Below are positions 33,913 through 41,788 of a stretch of DNA of 64,000 bases, piece by piece. Position 1 is the first letter of the stretch; each line of letters starts with the position of its first letter. The DNA comes from WTFY01 sp965220895 (GTDB lineage Bacteria > Pseudomonadota > Gammaproteobacteria > UBA4575). Below the pieces are notes generated by a model, which was not told the DNA's origin, did no database searches, and saw only the letters and a program-made list of their open reading frames with translations. The DNA lies in assembly GCA_965220895.1 (NCBI GenBank), contig OZ244850.1, positions 1,116,001-1,180,000 of the forward strand, written 5' to 3'. A program made the translations under genes and the position numbers.

Positions 33913-34912
33913 GGAGATAAGTATAAATGCTTTTGCTCAATTCCCGGGTACCTGCCTTGCTGAGTGCGGATATGGCAAACACGGGACCCTGCCACTTCAG
34001 TTTCGACACGCAGTCCTGGATCACCTGTTCGCAGTCGTCGGAATCGAACAGGTCGGTCTTGTTGAATACCAGCCATCGGTCCTTGGCTGCAAGTTCCGCG
34101 TCATGCCGTTTCAATTCGTTGGTTACTGAATAATAATCCTGGCAGGGATCGCCTTCTGCTTGATCCGGATACAGCTCAAGCATATGCAGCAGCAAGCCGG
34201 TCCGCGAAAGATGCCGCAGAAACTGGGCGCCCAGTCCGACTCCTTCGGCCGCTCCCTCGATCAGCCCGGGGATGTCCGCTACCACGAAACTTTGCTGCGG
34301 GGCGACATACACCACGCCCAGGTTGGGATAAAGCGTCGTGAACGGGTAGTCCGCAATCTTCGGGGTGGCAGAAGACAGGGCACGAAGCAGGGAGGATTTG
34401 CCCGCATTGGGAAGCCCCAGCAGGCCCACATCAGCCAGCAGCTTGAGTTCGAGATACAGGTCACGTTCCTCGCCCGGCTTGCCAGGGGTTGTTTCACGGG
34501 GCGCACGCCGGGTCGAGCTTTTGAAACGTGTGTTCCCCAATCCATGCGCGCCCCCGCAGGCCACCAGCAGGCGTTCGCCATGCCTTGTCAGGTCGCCGAT
34601 GACCTCGTGGGTTTGGGCATCTTTCACCAAAGTGCCGGTGGGCACCCGGATGAGCTTGTCCTTGCCTGACCTGCCTGTACGGTTCTTGCCCATGCCATCC
34701 TGTCCGCGTTCGGCCTTGAAAGAGCGCACATGCCGGAAATCGGCCAGCGTGTTCAAGCTCTCCTCTGCGACCAGGTAGACACTGCCACCATCTCCGCCAT
34801 CCCCGCCATCCGGCCCTCCGAGCGGTATCGAGCGTTCGCGCCGGAAGCTGAGACAGCCGCTCCCCCCATGGCCGGCCTGGACATGGATCGTCGTTTCGTC
34901 AACAAACTTCAT
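33896..34912 (-). CDS. obgE: GTPase ObgE/CgtA
   Basis: Ribosome-associated GTPase acting in 50S assembly and stress response. It has the glycine-rich Obg fold (about 1-158, with HGGSGCLSFRRE and GGPDGGDGGDGGSVYL), then the G domain with G1 GLPNAGKSS (about 165), switch II DIPGLIEGA and G4 NKTD. At 338 residues it lacks the acidic C-terminal extension of the 390-residue E. coli protein. It follows rpmA by 71 bp, with a terminator in between. Confidence 0.96.
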   Translation of the reverse strand: MKFVDETTIHVQAGHGGSGCLSFRRERSIPLGGPDGGDGGDGGSVYLVAEESLNTLADFRHVRSFKAERGQDGMGKNRTGRSGKDKLIRVPTGTLVKDAQTHEVIGDLTRHGERLLVACGGAHGLGNTRFKSSTRRAPRETTPGKPGEERDLYLELKLLADVGLLGLPNAGKSSLLRALSSATPKIADYPFTTLYPNLGVVYVAPQQSFVVADIPGLIEGAAEGVGLGAQFLRHLSRTGLLLHMLELYPDQAEGDPCQDYYSVTNELKRHDAELAAKDRWLVFNKTDLFDSDDCEQVIQDCVSKLKWQGPVFAISALSKAGTRELSKSIYTYLHGQQA

Positions 34913-34932
34913 GATGATTTTTGCCCGGAGTC

Positions 34933-34956
34933 AAAAAAGCCCCGTCATGCGGGGCT
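34933..34956 (-). terminator. Intrinsic terminator after rpmA
   Basis: Minus strand AGCCCCGCATGACGGGGCT forms a GC-rich hairpin followed by a T tract. It lies between rpmA and obgE and should lower obgE-proB expression relative to the ribosomal protein genes. Confidence 0.85.
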
Positions 34957-34983
34957 TCATGTCAAATCGGCAGGCGGGACGGG

Positions 34984-35244
34984 TCAGTGTACGGCTTCGA
35001 TACGCACGAACTTCTTGCTTCTGGGCCCTTTGGTTTCAAATACCACTTGTCCATTCTCTTTTGCAAACAGGGTGTCATCTTTTCCCCGGCCGACATTTTC
35101 GCCAGCATGAAAGCGGGTGCCCCGCTGCCGCACGATGATGCTCCCTGCATTGACCTGCTGCCCCCCGAAACATTTCACACCGAGCCGCTTCGACTTCGAG
35201 TCACGTCCGTTGCGGGTGCTGCCCCCAGCTTTCTTATGTGCCAT
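34984..35244 (-). CDS. rpmA: 50S ribosomal protein L27
   Basis: 86-residue basic ribosomal protein whose N-terminus reaches the peptidyl-transferase centre. It begins MAHKKAGGSTRNGRDSKSKR and continues with GVKCFGGQQVNAGSIIVRQRGT, the classical L27 signature. It follows rplU by 9 bp. Confidence 0.98.
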   Translation of the reverse strand: MAHKKAGGSTRNGRDSKSKRLGVKCFGGQQVNAGSIIVRQRGTRFHAGENVGRGKDDTLFAKENGQVVFETKGPRSKKFVRIEAVH

Positions 35245-35253
35245 AACCGACCT

Positions 35254-35565
35254 CTACTTTGAAATGTCTGTGATTTTGACCTGCGTGTAGTGCTGCCTGT
35301 GGCCCATTCGCCTCATGTGGTGCTTTCTGCGTTTGAACTTGATGATATCAATCTTCTTGGCCCTGGCATTATGCTGAACCTCAGCGGTAACTTTACCACC
35401 TTCGATGTACGGTGTGCCAATGGAGACGTCGTCGCCATCGGCCAGCAGCAGCACCTGGTCAAACTCGACTTTCTTGCCCGGGTCCAGATCCAGCGTTTCG
35501 ATCCTGATCTGGTCTCCTTTATGGACAAGGTACTGTTTGCCACCTGTGGCAATCACGGCATACAC
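35254..35565 (-). CDS. rplU: 50S ribosomal protein L21
   Basis: 103-residue 23S rRNA-binding protein. It begins MYAVIATGGKQYLV and ends with KRRKHHMRRMGHRQHYTQVKI, the conserved L21 tail. It is the first gene of rplU-rpmA-obgE-proB and is divergent from ispB across 140 bp, as in E. coli. Confidence 0.98.
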   Translation of the reverse strand: MYAVIATGGKQYLVHKGDQIRIETLDLDPGKKVEFDQVLLLADGDDVSIGTPYIEGGKVTAEVQHNARAKKIDIIKFKRRKHHMRRMGHRQHYTQVKITDISK

Positions 35566-35670
35566 CTGAAGCGCTCCGGGAATGGGTTGAAAAGAGGCGC
35601 AATTCTAGCGGGAGGTCTGGCAAGGGTCAAACAAAACTGTTTTGCAGCCTGTGTCACTGCAAAATCCACA

Positions 35671-35703
35671 CCGGGGCATACAAGATCAGGGTAAAATGCC
35701 CGG
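35671..35703 (+). promoter_or_regulatory. Inverted repeat covering the ispB leader
   Basis: CCGGGGCAT (35671-35679) and ATGCCCGG (35696-35703) are complementary apart from one bulged G, and the second arm ends 2 bp before the ispB ATG. The region where a Shine-Dalgarno would lie is inside the repeat and no clear one is seen. It may be an operator or a structured leader. Confidence 0.35.
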
Positions 35704-35705
35704 CC

Positions 35706-36674
35706 ATGGACTTCAAGCAGGTACAGGCCCTGATAGCCGACGACATGGAAGGCGTGAATGACGTGATTCGTCGACACCTGCATTCCGATATCACCCTGAT
35801 CTGCCAGATCATTAACTACATCCTGGAGAGCGGCGGCAAGCGGATTCGCCCGCTGCTTGCCCTGCTAAGTGCCAGGGCCTGCAGCTACACGGGTGAAAAG
35901 CACCTGCAGGTGGCCGCCATCATTGAATTTATACATACCGCAACCCTGCTGCACGATGACGTTGTGGACAGCTCAAGCATGCGACGTGGCCACGAAACCG
36001 CTAATCTGATCTGGGGCAATGAAGCCAGCATACTGGCGGGGGATTTCCTGTTTTCACGTTCCTTTGAAATGATGGTGGAGGTGGGCGAGATGCGTGTCAT
36101 GGAAATTCTCGCGCGGGCCTCCAACACCATTGCGGAAGGTGAAGTCATGCAGCTTCTGAACTCCAATGACCCGGACTCTTCGGAAGAACACTACATGGTT
36201 GTGATACAGTCCAAAACGGCAAAACTGTTTGAGGCTGCATGCCAGCTTGGGGCCGTGTTGGCGGGACAATCGCAGGAGGTTGAAGCGGCCTGTGCGAATT
36301 ACGGGATACATCTTGGCACAGCCTTCCAGCTCAAGGACGATGTCCTCGATTATCAGTCCTCGCCAGAGGAAATGGGAAAGAATCTGGGCGATGACCTGAC
36401 CGAGGGCAAGCCCACGCTGCCCCTGATCCATGCGCTCAAACACAGTGACAGGGAGACCGCCGAACTGATCCGTGAAGCCATCATTGAGGGGGGCAGGAAG
36501 CACCTGCAGGAAGTCATGACCGCAATCGAGGAGACCGGTGCAATCGAGCACACCTTGAAAGCAGCCCAGCAACAGGCCCTGCTTGCCCAGCAACATATTG
36601 AAAAGCTGCCAGACAACGAGTACAGGAGGGCATTGACGGATTTGACCCGGTTTGCGATTTCGCGGACGTCCTAG
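35706..36674 (+). CDS. ispB: Octaprenyl diphosphate synthase
   Basis: Trans-isoprenyl diphosphate synthase that makes the ubiquinone/menaquinone side chain (322 residues). The two aspartate-rich motifs are LLHDDVVDSS (first) and LKDDVLDYQ (second), with GGKRIRPLL near residue 45 for diphosphate binding. Chain length cannot be read from sequence, but divergence from rplU is the ispB context. tRNA-Pro follows 108 bp downstream. Confidence 0.95.
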   Translation: MDFKQVQALIADDMEGVNDVIRRHLHSDITLICQIINYILESGGKRIRPLLALLSARACSYTGEKHLQVAAIIEFIHTATLLHDDVVDSSSMRRGHETANLIWGNEASILAGDFLFSRSFEMMVEVGEMRVMEILARASNTIAEGEVMQLLNSNDPDSSEEHYMVVIQSKTAKLFEAACQLGAVLAGQSQEVEAACANYGIHLGTAFQLKDDVLDYQSSPEEMGKNLGDDLTEGKPTLPLIHALKHSDRETAELIREAIIEGGRKHLQEVMTAIEETGAIEHTLKAAQQQALLAQQHIEKLPDNEYRRALTDLTRFAISRTS

Positions 36675-36782
36675 GAAAGGTCAACCCACGACCATCCTTC
36701 TACAAGGGGTCGGGAATCTTGGTGGTACACGGCATGTGAAACCTGCTATTTTTGAGGCTGAATGCTGTGTGTAAAACGATAA

Positions 36783-36859
36783 CGGAGTGTAGCTCAGCTT
36801 GGTAGAGCACTGTCTTCGGGAGGCAGGGGTCGGAGGTTCAAATCCTCTCACTCCGACCA
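36783..36859 (+). tRNA. tRNA-Pro (anticodon CGG)
   Basis: Full cloverleaf: acceptor CGGAGTG pairs with CACTCCG, D arm GCTCAGCTTGGTAGAGC, anticodon stem CTGTC/GGCAG around TTCGGGA (anticodon CGG, reading CCG), T arm GTTCAAATC, encoded 3' CCA. It is a single isolated tRNA gene. Confidence 0.96.
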
Positions 36860-37146
36860 ATCCAATTTGTGAGTAGGTAACCAAGGCTCACAATCCCGCT
36901 CGGCACCGGGAAGGTTCCCGGTTTCAACCGCTAACAATACTCCCCGTCGCGGGGGCCATTGACATGAATGAACCCGTTACCATCCCTGCAACTGACCAGC
37001 GGGTCGTGCAGGTTAGGTTAGCATTCAACGGCGTCAGGATTAATCATGGGGTATCATATAGGGAAAAGGCCCGGAGATGCCTGAGGTGTACTTGTTGACC
37101 GGCATACAGCTCAGTAACCGGTCTTTAGCGCAGAAACGGAGCGAGC
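36860..37146. other. Non-coding stretch after tRNA-Pro
   Basis: About 290 bp with no credible gene. Two small GC hairpins occur: ACCGGG-AAGGTT-CCCGGT (36905-36922), followed by TT, which might end the tRNA transcript, and CCCCG/CGGGG near 36940-36955. tRNA 3' ends are common integration sites, but I see no integrase and no repeat of the tRNA end in the window. Confidence 0.4.
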
Positions 37147-37698
37147 ATGAATCATAAAACATTCATATCCTGCCTGACAGGCATCCTGCTGTGGACGTTG
37201 CTGTCTGCCGTACATGCAGAAACTCCTCGTGACCCGTACCAGTACTTTTTCAACCAGTCTTTTGGTGATTACTCGGAAGAGTTGGAAAATGCCAGGGAAC
37301 AGGGAAAGAAAGGAATCATGATTTTTTTTGAGATGGACGAATGTCCATTTTGCATTCGAATGAAAAACACGATCATGAATCAGCCCGAGATTCAGGAATA
37401 TTATCGTGAAAGATTCATCCTGCTCACTCACGATATTGAGGGTGACATCGAGATCGTCGATTTTGAGGGCAACGATACTACGCAGAAGGAATACGCGATT
37501 AAAGTACATCGTGTTCGAGCCACCCCCGTGATTGCCTTTTTTGACCTGAGTGGAAATCGGATAGCGCGTTATACCGGCGCAACGAAAAGCGCAACCGAGT
37601 TCAAGTGGCTGGCCGACTATGTTGCTGATGGTCACTATAAAAATACCAGCTTCACCCGGTATAAACGGGGGCGCAAAGAGGAGCCGCAAAAAAGCTGA
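37147..37698 (+). CDS. Periplasmic thioredoxin-like protein
   Basis: Secreted thioredoxin-fold protein of 183 residues. A signal peptide ends near AVHAE (residue 24-25). The redox motif is CPFC (Cys66-Cys69, in FFEMDECPFCIRMK), and a cis-proline is present in RVRATPVIAFF. The C-terminal tail is basic (YKRGRKEEPQKS). It resembles the SoxW/thioredoxin_2-like group of periplasmic thiol reductases rather than DsbA. The electron donor is not encoded nearby. It is followed after 44 bp by a TolC-family gene and an adaptor gene on the same strand, which suggests one transcript, but a joint function is speculative. Confidence 0.8.
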   Translation: MNHKTFISCLTGILLWTLLSAVHAETPRDPYQYFFNQSFGDYSEELENAREQGKKGIMIFFEMDECPFCIRMKNTIMNQPEIQEYYRERFILLTHDIEGDIEIVDFEGNDTTQKEYAIKVHRVRATPVIAFFDLSGNRIARYTGATKSATEFKWLADYVADGHYKNTSFTRYKRGRKEEPQKS

Positions 37699-37742
37699 CA
37701 GACTCTCGCCGGCCCTGGTACACATTCACTGGAGGATGGTGC

Positions 37743-39089
37743 ATGTATCTATGCAGAAGCTGTGTATGGCCTATGCTGCTGCTATCTGCAGTGCTGGCTG
37801 CCGGTCCCTTACATGCCGTAGGCCTTCCGCCTGTTCCAGATCCCCTGACCCTGCAACAAGCCATCGTGCTGATCGATGAACAGCATCCCGTGCTCTTGCA
37901 GGACAAGCTATTGCTGGAGCGGGCAAAGAATATTGCTGACGAAGCCCGGGCGCATGACAGCCTGAACGTCGATCTGGTCGGTAGGCTGCGCTGGTATGAG
38001 GCGGGAAGCTCCAGGCTCGACACCGGCGACCATGACGATCACGGCCTGCGACTGGTGGTGAGCAAGCCACTGTATGATGGCGGTTACAGCAGTTCACTGG
38101 CCGAGTCAGCCGAGCAGGGCCGAAAGGCAGCCAGGCTGAGGATAGCTGACAACCGCAGCCTGTACACCATCACAGTGATACAGAAGTTTTTTGACGTCAT
38201 GCTTGCTGACTTGGAAGCCGCCCGCGACAACGAAAGCATGGCGATCCAATTTGTTAGATTTGACGATGGGCAGGACAACCATGAGCTTGGCAAACTGTCC
38301 GATGTGGATTTGCTGGAATTGGAGAGCGCCTACCAGGAAGCCCGTCTTTTGGCGGCTGCAAGTAAAGGGCGGGCGAGCAGTACACGCCAGGCCCTGGCCT
38401 TGGCGCTCAACCGGCCCGGGCAGCAACCCTCCGTATTGTCCCTGCCTGAACTCGATGTGGATGATCGTGCATTGCTGGGTTTCGATATGTTGATAGAAAA
38501 AGCCCTGAAAAATAATCGTCTGCTGGCTGCACTTGACTCGGAGTTGCTATCTGCAAGAGCGGAAGTGGAAGCTGCGCGCTCTCCCTACCGTCCTGACGTT
38601 TCTGCCGTGATTGAGCGCAGTGAATATTCGAGGGAACTGGGCAGTCATGACAAATGGCGGGCCGGGCTGCAAATGACCTGGCCGCTTTTCAGCGGTGGTC
38701 AGAGTGATGCCGCCATCAAAAAGGCCCAGCTCAAGGTGAATCAAATTCTGTACCAGCGTCGGCAACTTGAACTGGAGATACGTCAGAAGATCTGGGACAT
38801 GACGGAAGAGTTTGCCGTGCTTGAAGCCCAGCGCCAGGCAAGTGACGTGTTTTCCAATTATCGCGAACTGTACATGGATCGTTCCAGGTCGCTCTACGAA
38901 CTGGAAGTGGAGACAGATCTTGGAGATGCACAGACCCAGATCTCTGAGTCCCAATTGCGCGATGCCAGACAAACTTTCCAGATGGCTTTATTATTGGCGC
39001 AGTTAAGCCACCTGGTGGGTGAAGAGGATTCAATGAACTGGACCGCGGTCACCGAAAATGCCGAGGGTCATCCACAAGCTGGCCGGTAA
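37743..39089 (+). CDS. TolC-family outer membrane protein
   Basis: Outer-membrane channel component of a tripartite efflux or secretion system (448 residues). It has an N-terminal signal peptide (ending near GPLHAVG), then long helical stretches with the two-fold repeat typical of the OEP family (for example ALDSELLSARAEVEAARSPYRPDVSA and MTWPLFSGGQSDAAIKKAQLKVNQ). The LVVSKPLYDGG and MTWPLFSGG segments mark the equivalent beta-strand entries in the two repeats. It is followed after 22 bp by the adaptor gene. No inner-membrane pump is encoded next to it. Confidence 0.87.
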   Translation: MYLCRSCVWPMLLLSAVLAAGPLHAVGLPPVPDPLTLQQAIVLIDEQHPVLLQDKLLLERAKNIADEARAHDSLNVDLVGRLRWYEAGSSRLDTGDHDDHGLRLVVSKPLYDGGYSSSLAESAEQGRKAARLRIADNRSLYTITVIQKFFDVMLADLEAARDNESMAIQFVRFDDGQDNHELGKLSDVDLLELESAYQEARLLAAASKGRASSTRQALALALNRPGQQPSVLSLPELDVDDRALLGFDMLIEKALKNNRLLAALDSELLSARAEVEAARSPYRPDVSAVIERSEYSRELGSHDKWRAGLQMTWPLFSGGQSDAAIKKAQLKVNQILYQRRQLELEIRQKIWDMTEEFAVLEAQRQASDVFSNYRELYMDRSRSLYELEVETDLGDAQTQISESQLRDARQTFQMALLLAQLSHLVGEEDSMNWTAVTENAEGHPQAGR

Positions 39090-39111
39090 ATGAAAGAAGG
39101 TGAGTACTGAA

Positions 39112-39855
39112 ATGATTGCACGTGTACTGCTGCTGGTTTTGACGACCCTGGCACCAATGGCGCATGCGGCAGGTGAGGCGGACGGCGTGTTGCAGTGGGA
39201 ACAGAAAGCGGCACTATCCGTACCGGTTTCCGGGGTCATTGAAGCAATATACGTCGTTCCTGGGCAAAGAGTCGCAAAAGGCGACGTCCTGCTTTCACTG
39301 GACAAGCGGCCATTTCAGTATCGGCTGCAATCCGCAAAATCCCGAAAGGCGCAGTTGGCTCCCGGTCGCGATGAAGCCTGGAATGAGTTGCAACGTGCTG
39401 AGGAGTTGTATGAGCGGACGGTCCTGTCCCAAGTTGAGCTGGATCAGGCGAAAATCGATTTTGCCGAAAAGGATGCGCGTTATCAGGAAGCCGGGGCCGA
39501 CATCGATCAGGCCGAACTGGACCTCGAGTACGCTGAGATGAAGGCGCCCTTTGACCTCATCGTTCTGAAGAACCATGTGGTAGTGGGCCAAGCAGTCGTC
39601 AACCGGTTACAGGCTACCCCCTTGGTCACCGTGGCGGGTGGAACATTGGTGGTTGTCATGTCGCTAAATCCAGAAAAAACCGCGGGACTGAATGTCGGCA
39701 GTGACCTGCACGTCAGCATTGCAGGCAAGGCCCATTCTGGAAAAGTGAAAGTCATCGACTACGATGCAAAGTCAGGTTCGGTAGAAGTTACCATTCTCAT
39801 CAGCGATGAGCTGGCGGCAACGGTTGGTCAGCGCGTGCACGTGACGTGGCAATAA
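39112..39855 (+). CDS. HlyD/RND-type periplasmic adaptor
   Basis: Membrane fusion protein of 247 residues. The signal peptide covers about residues 1-20 (ending AHAAGE). The lipoyl half-motif VSGVIEAIYVVPGQRVAKGDVLLSLD is followed by a short helical hairpin (about 70-140) and the second lipoyl half AEMKAPFDLIVLKNHVVVGQAV, then a beta-barrel domain. It is shorter than AcrA or HlyD, with a small hairpin. I start at ATG 39112 because AAGGTGAG lies 8 bp upstream; a GTG at 39100 is the alternative. No ABC, RND or MFS partner is adjacent. Confidence 0.85.
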   Translation: MIARVLLLVLTTLAPMAHAAGEADGVLQWEQKAALSVPVSGVIEAIYVVPGQRVAKGDVLLSLDKRPFQYRLQSAKSRKAQLAPGRDEAWNELQRAEELYERTVLSQVELDQAKIDFAEKDARYQEAGADIDQAELDLEYAEMKAPFDLIVLKNHVVVGQAVVNRLQATPLVTVAGGTLVVVMSLNPEKTAGLNVGSDLHVSIAGKAHSGKVKVIDYDAKSGSVEVTILISDELAATVGQRVHVTWQ

Positions 39856-39927
39856 TTGCTAAGCACTGTGGGATATCTGATCAGGTAAGGGAGGTTTTCA
39901 CCTTACCTTGATCCTTGTTGGATTACG

Positions 39928-40134
39928 TTACGCCTTGACCGAGTCCGGGAAAAAGACGCGTATGGAAGTGCTGAATTCAGGATGCTTGCTCTTCAGCATT
40001 TCCAGAATTGAACTGAAGCTTTTTGCTTCAAGATTCAGGTTCTCGATGTCTTCACTCTGGACGGTCCACAGGTTGGTCTGTTTGTCCCAGTGGAAGGTCA
40101 CGCGCTGATCTTCCAGTTTGTAGGTAATTGCCAT
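39928..40134 (-). CDS. Small DUF1902-like protein
   Basis: 68-residue protein with the pattern FHWDKQTNLWTVQSEDIENLNLEAKSF, similar to the DUF1902/HicB-like fold consensus (WD-x-E-x-x-x-W-x-A-x-S-x-D-I). Function is unknown. An in-frame extension to 40284 exists, but the ATG at 40134 fits the domain boundary and is preceded by GAGAAAC. That ribosome-binding site lies in one arm of a perfect hairpin. It is downstream of pntB on the same strand. No toxin-like partner is seen, so a HicAB-type module is not supported. Confidence 0.6.
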   Translation of the reverse strand: MAITYKLEDQRVTFHWDKQTNLWTVQSEDIENLNLEAKSFSSILEMLKSKHPEFSTSIRVFFPDSVKA

Positions 40135-40135
40135 A

Positions 40136-40165
40136 GTTTCTCGAATGTTCATGAATTCGAGAAAC
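40136..40165 (-). promoter_or_regulatory. Perfect hairpin covering a ribosome-binding site
   Basis: GTTTCTCGAAT (40136-40146) and ATTCGAGAAAC (40155-40165) are perfect 11-bp inverted arms around an 8-nt loop. In the minus-strand mRNA the 3' arm contains GAGAAAC and ends 1 nt before the ATG at 40134. It can act as an RNA structure hiding the ribosome-binding site or as a DNA operator. Confidence 0.6.
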
Positions 40166-40385
40166 AGGGTAGAAGGGAAACATGAAACTTTTGTGAAGCC
40201 TTGGCTAAGGTTTGGTGAGACATCGGTTCCTGGCCAGGCCAGATTTTTGGAGCCCGTGCCCGTTCGCGCCTCGCTCGCCTGCAAAGGAGAAGTGCAGGAC
40301 CGGTGGTGAGACCACTCGGTCTTGAGAACCCAGGGTAGTTTACCCTTGCCTTGTCGGGGGCACTTAGTAAAGAAAACAGTAGAGA

Positions 40386-41774
40386 CTAGTCAAGGTGCTG
40401 AAGGACGGCATCCATACTTTCCTTGGCATCCCCGAACAGCATCTCTGTATTGTCATGAAAAAACAGCGGGTTATCGACCCCGGCGTATCCGGAAGCCATG
40501 CTGCGCTTGAGAACCACACAGGTTTTCGCCTTCCAGACCTCAAGCACCGGCATTCCTGCAATCGGGCTATTCGGGTCCGTTTGTGCACTGGGGTTGACGA
40601 TATCGTTGGCACCGATCACCAGGGACACGTCCGTATCCGGGAAGTCTTCGTTGAGTTCGTCCATCTCGAGTACGATGTCGTACGGGACCTTGGCTTCTGC
40701 AAGCAGTACGTTCATGTGGCCTGGCAGGCGTCCTGCAACCGGATGTATTCCAAAACGCACATTCACGCCCTTGGCTCGCAGCTTTTTGGTGATCTCGCTG
40801 ACCGTCATCTGGGCCTGCGCTACAGCCATTCCATACCCCGGTACGAAGATCACTTCACTGGCGTCCTTCAGCATGGAGGCGACTTCCTCTGCACTTGTTG
40901 AGGTGACCTCGCCCTGTTCTGCATCAACAGCGGTTCCCGAAGCCGTACCAAAGCCCCCCAGGATTACACTGAGGAATTTTCGGTTCATTGCACGGCACAT
41001 GATGTAGCTCAGGATTGCGCCACTGGACCCGACGAGGGATCCCACAATAATCAGGGCGGTATTGCCCAGCATGAAGCCGGTAGCTGCCGCTGCCCATCCC
41101 GAGTAGCTGTTCAGCATCGAGACAACCACCGGCATGTCTGCACCCCCAATGGCCATGATCAGGTGCACGCCAATGGCGAATGCAATGAACGTCATGATCA
41201 GTAGCGGGACAAGGCCTGCCGTATGGGAGTCCGATCCCAGGAACACATAACCGAAGTAGATACAAGCCAGCAAGGCCACCAGATTCATCCAGTGACGCCC
41301 CGGCAACATCAGGGGCTTGCCGCTGATCACCCCTTTGAGTTTCCCGAAGGCGATTACCGATCCAGTGAAGGTGATGGCACCAATGAAGACGCCCACAAAG
41401 ACCTCCACCTCATGAATGACTTTTTCGGCACCGGCAAAGTGCGCGTTGGGGTCCAGGTAGCTGGAAACACCGACCAGCACGGCAGCCAGTCCCACGAAGC
41501 TGTGCAAGATGGCGACCAGTTCTGGCATTTGTGTCATCTCCACGCGTGAGGCGACGAATGCACCAATCAGTCCGCCGATGATCATGGCGGGCAGCAGTTT
41601 CTCGAAGCCACCGACCTGGCCGCTTAATATGGTTGCCACCACCGCGATGGCCATGCCGAGCATGCCGCAGAGGTTGCCGCGCCGTGCGGATTCCTGGTGG
41701 CTCAAGCCGTTCAGACTCAGAATAAAGAGAGCGCCTGCTGCAAGATACGAGGCAGTTAAAAGTTGTGGATTCAT
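40386..41774 (-). CDS. pntB: NAD(P) transhydrogenase subunit beta
   Basis: Inner-membrane subunit of proton-translocating transhydrogenase, which uses the proton gradient to reduce NADP+ with NADH. The 462-residue protein has about nine transmembrane helices (1-270) and a C-terminal NADP(H)-binding dIII domain (about 290-462) with the fold start VIFVPGYGMAVAQAQ, GIHPVAGRLPGHMNVLLAEA and the NADP-retaining KRSMASGYAGVDNPLF lid. It follows pntA by 14 bp. Confidence 0.97.
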   Translation of the reverse strand: MNPQLLTASYLAAGALFILSLNGLSHQESARRGNLCGMLGMAIAVVATILSGQVGGFEKLLPAMIIGGLIGAFVASRVEMTQMPELVAILHSFVGLAAVLVGVSSYLDPNAHFAGAEKVIHEVEVFVGVFIGAITFTGSVIAFGKLKGVISGKPLMLPGRHWMNLVALLACIYFGYVFLGSDSHTAGLVPLLIMTFIAFAIGVHLIMAIGGADMPVVVSMLNSYSGWAAAATGFMLGNTALIIVGSLVGSSGAILSYIMCRAMNRKFLSVILGGFGTASGTAVDAEQGEVTSTSAEEVASMLKDASEVIFVPGYGMAVAQAQMTVSEITKKLRAKGVNVRFGIHPVAGRLPGHMNVLLAEAKVPYDIVLEMDELNEDFPDTDVSLVIGANDIVNPSAQTDPNSPIAGMPVLEVWKAKTCVVLKRSMASGYAGVDNPLFFHDNTEMLFGDAKESMDAVLQHLD

Positions 41775-41788
41775 GTAATTGCTCTCCC

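Noticed and set aside
36681..36884. Short minus-strand open frame overlapping tRNA-Pro (translation containing GFEPPTPASRRQCS)
   Set aside because: This peptide is a well-known false gene translated from the antisense strand of tRNA genes.
36860..37000. Genomic-island attachment site at the 3' end of tRNA-Pro
   Set aside because: No integrase gene, no direct repeat of the tRNA end and no change in gene character follow; the downstream genes continue in the normal density and style.
39928..40134. HicB antitoxin of a toxin-antitoxin pair
   Set aside because: The fold may be related, but no HicA-like toxin gene lies on either side; the neighbours are pntB and an efflux adaptor.
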